Shown: positions 58,220 through 64,000 of the stretch, in pieces
Layout: each line of letters starts with the position of its first letter
Numbering within the stretch: position 1 is the stretch's first letter
Source of the DNA: Aporhodopirellula aestuarii
GTDB lineage: Bacteria > Planctomycetota > Planctomycetia > Pirellulales > Pirellulaceae
Assembly: GCF_023701485.1 (NCBI RefSeq)
Contig: NZ_JAMQBK010000046.1
Span: 95,908-159,907, forward strand
DNA: 64,000 nucleotides
Reading direction: 5' to 3'
Notes under the pieces: generated by a model
What the model was told of the DNA's origin: nothing
The model's database searches: none
Seen by the model: the letters and a program-made list of their open reading frames with translations, nothing else
Position numbers and translations under genes: made by a program

Positions 58220-58639
58220 TCAGTCGATGTTTTCGAAATCGTCAAAATCGTCTAAATCGTCGTCATCTTCATCGAGATCATCACCCGCCGTGTTGAGACC
58301 GAACTCGGCACTGATCTCATCATCAATTTCGATCTCGTAATCGTCATCGAGTTCCTCTTCGAAATCGTCGTCGAAGTCATCATCGAAGTCGTCTTCGTCG
58401 ATGTCATCGAACTCGTCGATGTCATCTTCGGCGTCGTCCAAATCGTCCCCGAATCCGGGCGAAGAATCGTCATCGTCCGTTGATGGCGAATCGTCTTCCA
58501 CGTCGTCATCATCATCGTCATCGTCGATAAGCAACGGGGAGACGCCCCTGGACGGCTCCAGCGATTTGGTCGGCTCCATCGTCGCGACATCAGAACTGGA
58601 TTCGATTTCAGTGGTATTCGGTTGGAACGTGACAGTCAT
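58220..58639 (-). CDS. Highly acidic Asp/Glu-rich protein, unknown
   Basis: The 139-residue frame has an ordinary N-terminus (MTVTFQPNTTEIESSSDVAT) and then becomes dominated by Asp and Glu, with runs such as IDDDDDDDDVEDD and repeating DDFDDDFDDDFEEELDDD blocks. Coding on this strand is favoured because the ATG and N-terminus look normal; the opposite strand would give poly-Ser. Such proteins can bind metal ions or basic proteins, but no function can be assigned. The protein is likely disordered. Confidence 0.6.
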   Translation of the reverse strand: MTVTFQPNTTEIESSSDVATMEPTKSLEPSRGVSPLLIDDDDDDDDVEDDSPSTDDDDSSPGFGDDLDDAEDDIDEFDDIDEDDFDDDFDDDFEEELDDDYEIEIDDEISAEFGLNTAGDDLDEDDDDLDDFDDFENID

Positions 58640-58961
58640 GTACGGTCAATCAGCACAGGGACGAAAAGGGGAGCGAGACGAGAAAACGCAATCAACACAC
58701 TCCCTCAGACGGCGAGAGGTTAATCACTAGCGAAACGGATCGCTAATGGAACAGATCACGGGAATTTCGAACAGATCCCGCCAGATGTCAAAATGGGCCA
58801 GTCTGAGAAGCACAGTAGTTTGCTAAGTCTATTTCGCCTGGCCCGTCTTTTCAGTGCCTCATCTCGACGTTGTGCCGATCATTTTGCTAACTGATGCAAT
58901 CATCACAAGTCACCCCACGCCGGAATTCTGGCATTTTCGTCATTTGAGAGTTCGCATTGCC
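58640..58961. other. Divergent intergenic region, nothing recognised
   Basis: This 322-base stretch lies between the starts of the acidic protein gene and the LpoB-like gene. I see no convincing promoter pair, repeat or structured RNA. Confidence 0.4.
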
Positions 58962-59834
58962 ATGGATGGTGAGTATTCGACCAGCAACCCCGCCAATCTC
59001 TCGGCGTCCGGCATACCCCGTCGAACGGGTTTCACCGCCGTCGCGACACTCTTTTTGGCAACATTGGGTTTTTCCGCGGCAATTTTTAGTGGATGCGCTC
59101 ACCGCTACGGCCACATCGTCGCAAATGACGACAAAGACCTCGTCGGTAGCCACGAGGCTGGCGCGGCGACTTGGAACCCGCTGGTTGACTCCTCCGTGGC
59201 CCAGCTATTGAGCCGTTGTCCTCCGCCGCCCGAACCGGTGCCATTCGGATCGCCTTTCGCCAACGGATCGACGCCCCCCGCGATGATGGCCAGCCATCAC
59301 GCCAACGGCGAAATCCAACTCAACGATCCCAACATGTTGGGTGTCCCCGGTGCCCTGGACCCGAATTGCCCACCCCAGCTAGCCACCGGGCCCGCCCGTG
59401 TTTGTTTCATCGGCATCGAAAACAAGAGTGCTGAGGAACTCGTCGACTTCAAAGACCAGCTTTACGAGAGGATCGATTCGCAAATCAACGCCGGAGAAGC
59501 CTTCCGCAGCATCAGCCGCCGGATGGTCGACGCCGCATTGATCGAAACCCGGCTGCGTCCCGACTCGCTGTTCCTGCCCGCCAACCGCGCCGCTTTTGCA
59601 GCCGCTCTCGGCCGCCAAGGAACGCCTGTTGACTACCTGCTCTACGCGACGATCACCACCGGAACGACCGAACGCAACAAATCGACACAGCGTGATTACG
59701 TGCTGACACTCGAAATGGTCAACCTGCACAGCGGCGACTACATCAAAGAATCCGCCAAGATCCGCAAGGGCTACCACAAGACGCGGGCGGGCAAATGGTG
59801 GAACTTTGGAATCTTCGACCAAGCGGACGGCTGA
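58962..59834 (+). CDS. LpoB-like lipoprotein (penicillin-binding protein activator family)
   Basis: The 290-residue protein has a lipoprotein signal (ATLFLATLGFSAAIFSGC), a Pro-rich spacer, and from about residue 145 a domain with CFIGIENKSAEELVDFKDQL, SISRRMVDAALIETRLRPDS, GTPVDYLLYATITT and YVLTLEMVNLHSGDYIKESA. This arrangement matches the LpoB fold, an outer-membrane lipoprotein that activates PBP1B for peptidoglycan synthesis in enterobacteria. Whether it does so here is inference. A second lipoprotein of the COG3014 type follows after 118 bases; I recall the two families as neighbours in other bacteria. Confidence 0.75.
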   Translation: MDGEYSTSNPANLSASGIPRRTGFTAVATLFLATLGFSAAIFSGCAHRYGHIVANDDKDLVGSHEAGAATWNPLVDSSVAQLLSRCPPPPEPVPFGSPFANGSTPPAMMASHHANGEIQLNDPNMLGVPGALDPNCPPQLATGPARVCFIGIENKSAEELVDFKDQLYERIDSQINAGEAFRSISRRMVDAALIETRLRPDSLFLPANRAAFAAALGRQGTPVDYLLYATITTGTTERNKSTQRDYVLTLEMVNLHSGDYIKESAKIRKGYHKTRAGKWWNFGIFDQADG

Positions 59835-59848
59835 GCCCAACCGTTGTT

Positions 59849-59902
59849 GGCCTGCCAAACGGTGCTGGCATGCCAATCGGTGCTGGCATGTCAATCGGCG
59901 TT
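59849..59902. repeat. Three imperfect 18-bp direct repeats
   Basis: Units 59849-59866, 59867-59884 and 59885-59902 follow GGC(C/A)TG(C/T)CAA(A/T)CGG(T/C)G(C/T)T. They lie between the two lipoprotein genes, ending 50 bases before the second ATG. Confidence 0.7.
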
Positions 59903-59952
59903 GATAGGGTTCGCCGAACCGTTTCGCCACCACGGACAATGGTGTCGAAAAG

Positions 59953-61488
59953 ATGGGAATTTCGACAGCGACAGATTCCTCCCGCACCGTTGCATTCCCG
60001 ATATGTTCACTCGCGGGAAATCGACTCCTGAAAGCGACCTTTTTCCTTCCGGCAGCCGCCGCAACGCTAACCACGTTGCTAATGTGTGGCTGCGCGGCCA
60101 AGCTCGCTTCGATCGACATGGCCCGAGACGCATTTGTCTCCGGAGACCTCGCCGCCGCCGAAACAATGCTCAGCGAAGTGGCCGAGAAGCGAGGTCGTTT
60201 TTCCGACCCTGCCAAACTCGATTTGGCCGTCGTCCAACTCGCCGCGGGCAACGTCGATGCCGCATCGGCACGCCTGCGGGCCCTACGCGACCGGTTCGAT
60301 GAAACGAGCGAAGCCAATGCGATCGGCGGTGGCGGCAACCTACTGGCCGGTGCCAAAGCGGCCGGAGGCAGTGCCCTATCGATGGTCACCGATGACACCT
60401 CGCGTGTCTTCAAACCGGCCGGGTATGAAGAGGTGATGATCCGCACGATGCTCGCGATCTGTTCACTCGCCGGTGACGGTGTCGACGCGGAAAGTTACAT
60501 CAACCAAGCCGCGATGCATCAAGCCAAGCTGCGGACCGTCGCCGAGGAACGACAAAAGACATTCTTTCCTGAACTTCTCGACACCACGCCACACCAGGAA
60601 CTCGCATTCGCGCCGTACCTGCGGGGCGTCCTCCGCGAAGCCACCCATCACGACTTCGACGACGCCCAGCGAAACTACCGACTCGTCAGCTCGATCAAAC
60701 CCGACTTCCGCCCGGCGTTTGACGATCTTGAGCGGGCGACCGTTGGTAACCACAGCCGCCCTGGGCACGGCGTCCTGTATGTATTCGCCATGGTCGGCAG
60801 GGGCCCGGTGCTCGTCCCCACCGAAGCCCCCGTCACCTCCGCCGCCGTCGCGATCGCCTCCACCTTGTTACTGCACGATGACGAGAAGGACGACGACATC
60901 ACACGGCTGCCGAAGATCACCAGCGTCAAGATTCCCACCGTCGTGATACCGCCGTCTCCGATCGCGGCCGTCACCGTCGCGGGAGCTCCAATCGTCCCTT
61001 CGTCACCAACACGCGCATTCGGGCTCCTCGGCGCCACCCAATCGCTGACCGACGTCGGTGCACTCGTACAAACCCAAGCCGACGCCGAACGTCCTTGGAC
61101 GATTGCGAGAAGTTTTGTTCGGCAGGCCGGTAAGGAGATGGCGGTCGGCAAAGTCCGCGAAACCCTTGGCATCACCGGCGGAGTCGGATCCCTTTTCCAA
61201 TTCGCCGCCTCATCCGCATGGACGGCAACTGAAACCGCGGATACCCGGTGCTGGGGGCTGCTCCCGCGTGAGATCCAGGTATTGCGAGCGGAATTACCCG
61301 TCGGTGATCATGCCATCCGGCTCGCCCCCGTCGGCCCCGACGGATTTTCGGTCGGGCACGATTCCGAGGCATCTGTGCGAATCGACAATGGCCGCAATAC
61401 GTATCTAGTGGTCGTGGCTCCGGCGCAACACGTTCACGTCGTCCAGCCTCGGCGTGAGATCAACAAAAGTTTGCAAAACTCGCAATAA
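59953..61488 (+). CDS. COG3014-like lipoprotein with TPR-like helices
   Basis: The 511-residue protein has a hydrophobic signal ending in a lipobox (LTTLLMCGC, Cys near residue 38), TPR-like helical repeats (DAFVSGDLAAAETMLSEVAEKRG, FSDPAKLDLAVVQLAAGNVD) and the segment YEEVMIRTMLAICSLAGDG. It continues with FAPYLRGVLREATHHDFDDA, FDDLERATVGNHSRPGHGVL and a C-terminal domain with WGLLPREIQVLRAELPVGDH. The arrangement fits the COG3014 family of envelope lipoproteins of unknown role. It lies downstream of the LpoB-like gene on the same strand. Confidence 0.72.
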   Translation: MGISTATDSSRTVAFPICSLAGNRLLKATFFLPAAAATLTTLLMCGCAAKLASIDMARDAFVSGDLAAAETMLSEVAEKRGRFSDPAKLDLAVVQLAAGNVDAASARLRALRDRFDETSEANAIGGGGNLLAGAKAAGGSALSMVTDDTSRVFKPAGYEEVMIRTMLAICSLAGDGVDAESYINQAAMHQAKLRTVAEERQKTFFPELLDTTPHQELAFAPYLRGVLREATHHDFDDAQRNYRLVSSIKPDFRPAFDDLERATVGNHSRPGHGVLYVFAMVGRGPVLVPTEAPVTSAAVAIASTLLLHDDEKDDDITRLPKITSVKIPTVVIPPSPIAAVTVAGAPIVPSSPTRAFGLLGATQSLTDVGALVQTQADAERPWTIARSFVRQAGKEMAVGKVRETLGITGGVGSLFQFAASSAWTATETADTRCWGLLPREIQVLRAELPVGDHAIRLAPVGPDGFSVGHDSEASVRIDNGRNTYLVVVAPAQHVHVVQPRREINKSLQNSQ

Positions 61489-61792
61489 GGCGCCCCCGCC
61501 CCCCATCACGATCGGTACGACACGACGTTTCACATGAAGTCATCGCGACCGGTCGGCTGACGCGGTTAAGTCTCTTCTGAGTCGGGTCCAGGCTTAATGC
61601 CGATCGCCGATCGCGCCGATACCCAACGCTGTCGGGCATTCGACTTCGACCGGCGGGGTGTCTTTTCGCAATGATAGGCTCTCCTCCGCCGGCCGTGACG
61701 GATGACCGCCCCCGCACCGGCATGAGGCCCGTGGGGCAGCATCTTCAAGACGACAATCTCCCTTGTCGTTCGTTCTTTCTTGAAAGTTGTCG
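61489..61792. other. Intergenic region, nothing recognised
   Basis: This 304-base stretch lies between the COG3014-like gene and a small protein gene. Reverse-strand frames here are Arg/Ser-rich and overlap the small gene out of frame; I do not call them. Confidence 0.4.
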
Positions 61793-62068
61793 ATGATCGG
61801 ATTTTCCCTCCAATCGCTTGATTTGCCCAAGATGAGGCTGCAAGTCGAATCCAAACTCTGCGAACTCGGATCGCTCGAGCCACGCGAGTTCCCGCTGACG
61901 CAACGCGAAGTCGTTCGCCGCGGAAAAACCTGTGCCATCTATTTCTGCCTCCACGGCCCTCGGAGCGTCAAGCTCACCGCGATCGCAGATTTCAAGACCC
62001 GTTCGATGGTGTTCTACGGCAGCGATGGGGTTCGCCGAGAAACGGTTAGCTGGGACCAACTCCGCTAA
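61793..62068 (+). CDS. Small protein, unknown
   Basis: A 91-residue frame from the ATG at 61793 reads MIGFSLQSLDLPKMRLQVES, then REFPLTQREVVRRGKTCAIY, then VKLTAIADFKTRSMVFYGSDG. Predicted strands and moderate hydrophobicity suggest a compact soluble domain. I recognise no family. It lies upstream of rpsU on the same strand. Confidence 0.6.
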   Translation: MIGFSLQSLDLPKMRLQVESKLCELGSLEPREFPLTQREVVRRGKTCAIYFCLHGPRSVKLTAIADFKTRSMVFYGSDGVRRETVSWDQLR

Positions 62069-62366
62069 CCACCGCCCCGCCGGTCAAGGGCGGGGAAAGA
62101 TCGCGGTGCCCGCGGCAAGATGCCGATGGGGCACACCAAGACGTTGAAATGGCCTTGATAGAATCGAAAAATCCGGGTTTTCGTCGCTTCCTCGGTTGTC
62201 GACGATCCACTTCGGACGCTATGATTCCGCTTCCCACGAGAGGGATTCCGGCCCGCGGTGCGTTGACGACGTGCCAATATGTGCCACGATTCCCGTTAAA
62301 ACAGACCTCAAACGGAGGCGATTTTCAAATGCAACGAATTCAAAACGAAGGGTTTACGAAGCGGAC

Positions 62367-62561
62367 ATGGTAAAGTTATTGGTGCGAGATCGGGAAACGA
62401 TTCAAGAGGCAGTACGACGATTCCGGAAGTTAGTGGAACGTAGCGGTATCAAGAAAGAAATGCGTCGCCGCGAATTCTACGAAAAGCCGAGCGAAACCAA
62501 CCGCCGAGCCCGCCTGCGAGCCGAACGCCGCAACAAACGCACCCAATTGCTGGCCCGCTAA
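62367..62561 (+). CDS. rpsU: Ribosomal protein bS21
   Basis: The 64-residue, very basic protein reads [20 protein letters not shown] at its start and then has [21 protein letters not shown], the standard bS21 sequence, followed by an Arg-rich helix. bS21 binds the 30S subunit near the anti-Shine-Dalgarno site. The in-frame upstream extension to 62196 is not native. tRNA-Val follows 108 bases downstream. Confidence 0.95.
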   Translation: MVKLLVRDRETIQEAVRRFRKLVERSGIKKEMRRREFYEKPSETNRRARLRAERRNKRTQLLAR

Positions 62562-62669
62562 GAAGGCCCACCGCCTTCCACAATCAGCCGCTCGCTCCCA
62601 GCCAAGAGCGACGACGGCAATGTAGAAACAAAATCCGAAGCTCGCGGTCCACCACTCACAGCTTCCCTA

Positions 62670-62743
62670 GGGCGTTTAGCTCAGTTGGCTAGAGCATCTC
62701 GTTTACACCGAGAGGGTCGGGGGTTCGAGTCCCTCAACGCCCA
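62670..62743 (+). tRNA. tRNA-Val (anticodon UAC)
   Basis: The 74-base cloverleaf has acceptor GGGCGTT pairing with AACGCCC, a D-arm with TTGGC, an anticodon stem TCTCG/CGAGA around the loop TTTACAC (anticodon TAC), a GGTTCGAGTCC T-arm, and discriminator A. The following bases are TTAG, so CCA is not encoded. Confidence 0.95.
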
Positions 62744-62777
62744 TTAGATAGTTTTCCCCACACTATCTTGATCTACC

Positions 62778-62812
62778 GAAAGCCCCGTTTTCTTATCGAA
62801 AGCGGGGCTTTC
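62778..62812 (+). terminator. Rho-independent-like terminator after tRNA-Val
   Basis: GAAAGCCCCG (62778-62787) pairs with CGGGGCTTTC (62803-62812) around a 15-base loop, followed by CTCGTTTT. It lies 35 bases after the tRNA. Confidence 0.65.
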
Positions 62813-63457
62813 CTCGTTTTGGCCGCCAGCGTGCAACCACGCCAGATTAACCCGAAACGGAATCTCCAATCGGTTCCAATTCTCCTGCGGCCTAACGTTA
62901 ACGCTCGAACCGGCGCCCATTACATCGCGCAGCATCGACACGTGAACGCTATCTCAGCCACGCTGACCGTACGTGCAACGCCGGCTCAGAAGAGGAATGA
63001 GCCACAGAGGACACCGAGAACACAGAGGTTAGGTGCGTCTGAAGTGTCTGTGACCTCAGTGCCCTCTGTGGCAAAATCCACCACGTACACATGCAGCCCA
63101 AGCCTCCCAATCCCCGGCCAGCTCACTCCGCGTTCTTCACGCCCTACGTGATTGCCGGATTGAAAGTACGCCTATGCGGCCAGGATCCAGATTTTAAATC
63201 AAGTCCGCCAACCCACTCGATACCGTTGTAGACAATCACACTCCGCCTCAATCCGATCCGAGACGCCGTTTGTTTAAAGCAGCAGCGAGCGTAGACTGCC
63301 AGGCAACGAACAATCTAATTCGGACTCGATCGCTTCGATTCCAGCAACTGTCACGGGGTCGCGAAAATGCGGACGCGCGGCACGTTTCGGTTGGACTTCA
63401 GTCGCGTAGAGTTCAGATAGGGTTGCGATCCAGTTCAATGTTGACCAGCCCATTGTC
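62813..63457. other. Non-coding region upstream of the attC-like site
   Basis: This 645-base stretch has no protein-like frame; the plus-strand frames here are Arg/Ser-rich and weak. It contains an inverted repeat at 63001-63072. The rest is unexplained. Confidence 0.45.
63001..63072. repeat. CACAGAGG-type inverted repeat
   Basis: GCCACAGAGGACACCGAG (63001-63018), itself followed by ACACAGAGG, is mirrored by CCTCAGTGCCCTCTGTGGC (63054-63072). It is a short palindromic repeat unrelated to the other family in this window. I have seen similar CACAGAGG repeats described for other genomes, but I cannot check this here. Confidence 0.7.
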
Positions 63458-63547
63458 GGGGAACGCCAGCGTCACCGAGGATGCACGGTGGACGCGTGAC
63501 GGTCATCTTACTTCAATCGCGTGCTTCGGTGCACGTCGTGGTTCTCC
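63458..63547. other. attC-like imperfect inverted repeat (possible integron recombination site)
   Basis: The 90-base site begins GGGGAACGCCAGCGTCACCG and ends CGGTGCACGTCGTGGTTCTCC. The two ends are inverted copies with an extra G in the right arm (CGTGCACC against CGTCACC), as in attC sites with an extrahelical base. It lies 25 bases past the stop of the small membrane protein, the usual place for a cassette site. The cores depart from the classic GTTRRRY, so this is a candidate only. Confidence 0.5.
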
Positions 63548-63571
63548 GCCGTCTGGCTTCAGGAATGTGTG

Positions 63572-63856
63572 TCACGAGGAATCACCGGATCGCGACCGCG
63601 CATTTGCGAATACACTTGCCACGGCTAGCACAGTTCCCGCGATGAAGCCACCGAACCCGCCTTGCGTCACTCCCAAGCCTATACCGACAGAAAGCTCATC
63701 TAAACGCTGCGGCTGAACATTAGGAAACATGGCACGGTAGTACGCTGGATGATACGTCCCCATCAGGTAACCAATCGCAGCACCGCCCAAGCAGCCAAGA
63801 ATCGTAAGTATCACGACGAACGCGATTGGTGTTTTGAGTTGGGCGAAGTCTGGCAT
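63572..63856 (-). CDS. Small membrane protein, unknown
   Basis: The 94-residue protein has two hydrophobic segments (IAFVVILTILGCLGGAAIGY and the Gly-rich VGIGLGVTQGGFGGFIAGTV, continuing into LAVAS) and a short polar loop with HPAYYRAMFPNVQPQRLDEL. Gly-rich packing motifs suggest helix-helix contact. No family is recognised. It faces the attC-like site, as an integron cassette gene would. The 144 bases from its start to the window end hold no further gene I can support. Confidence 0.7.
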   Translation of the reverse strand: MPDFAQLKTPIAFVVILTILGCLGGAAIGYLMGTYHPAYYRAMFPNVQPQRLDELSVGIGLGVTQGGFGGFIAGTVLAVASVFANARSRSGDSS

Positions 63857-64000
63857 GGCAATCAGTTCACGTCACGCAGTGAATCGGTCAGCAATTGTCG
63901 GAGATTGGCTCGCGTCACCGACGCCTCGGACATTGAGCATCCCTTCCTGAAAACGCACCACCGGTCTTCCGTGTGCAAGCGATGGTTCAAGTAAGCCGCT

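Noticed and set aside
58401..58730. Poly-Ser frame on the plus strand
   Set aside because: It is the complement of the poly-Asp codons of the acidic protein; the minus strand has the more natural N-terminus.
62768..63151. Plus-strand frame after tRNA-Val
   Set aside because: It begins inside the terminator hairpin and runs through an inverted repeat; composition is not protein-like.
63270..63716. 148-codon plus-strand frame
   Set aside because: It crosses the attC-like repeat and is antisense to the 3' half of the better-supported small membrane protein gene.
1..64000. CRISPR array or prophage
   Set aside because: No regularly spaced identical repeats with unique spacers and no phage structural or integrase genes are visible; the only tandem array (46.1-46.4 kb) has no spacers.

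Overview
The window looks like chromosomal DNA from a planctomycete of the Rhodopirellula/Pirellulaceae type. This is an inference from gene content, not a database match. The signs are a sucrose-phosphate synthase next to an amylosucrase and a fructokinase, a secreted formylglycine-type sulfatase, MoxR and STAS regulators, many Ser/Pro-rich or acidic low-complexity proteins, frequent GTG/TTG starts, and intergenic palindromic repeats. No plasmid, phage or CRISPR locus is visible. The left edge cuts a REC-PP2C regulator.

Layout. 0-6.4 kb (minus strand): truncated response-regulator phosphatase, RNase R, a P-loop ATPase of the exopolysaccharide-kinase/ParA kind, and a single-pass membrane protein. 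6.7-19.9 kb: methionyl-tRNA synthetase, a glycosyltransferase, a zinc alcohol dehydrogenase, a lipid kinase-PAP2 pair, a YhcC-type radical SAM protein, an exonuclease-BRCT protein, glycogen phosphorylase, a small membrane protein and a HEAT/TPR protein. 20-27.8 kb: a secreted STN-like protein, a large membrane-anchored coiled-coil protein, a tightly overlapping STAS / histidine-kinase / MoxR operon, and two hotdog-fold genes. 28-36 kb: sulfatase, TPR lipoprotein, two Tat components, ispF, a metallophosphoesterase, metK and a von Willebrand A protein. 36-44.6 kb: the sucrose/alpha-glucan island, made of a HAD phosphatase-TreZ-like fusion diverging from fructokinase, sucrose-phosphate synthase/phosphatase and amylosucrase. 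45-58.6 kb: an SDR epimerase, two CNNM/CorC-like proteins with an ABC-2 permease, a giant RND transporter, an outer-membrane protein, a HlyD adaptor and a very acidic protein. 59-64 kb: two lipoproteins (LpoB-like and COG3014-like), a small protein, rpsU, tRNA-Val, and a small membrane protein followed by an attC-like inverted repeat.

How the genes work together. The sucrose island can make sucrose (SPS plus phosphatase), turn sucrose into alpha-glucan and fructose (amylosucrase) and rephosphorylate fructose (PfkB kinase). Glycogen phosphorylase at 16-18.6 kb could release glucose-1-phosphate from the glucan. The most unusual structures are a ~100-bp palindromic repeat family that sits between convergent genes at four loci and as a 126-bp triplicate at a fifth, and a 122-bp hairpin element with terminal inverted repeats and a short target duplication nested inside one of those copies.
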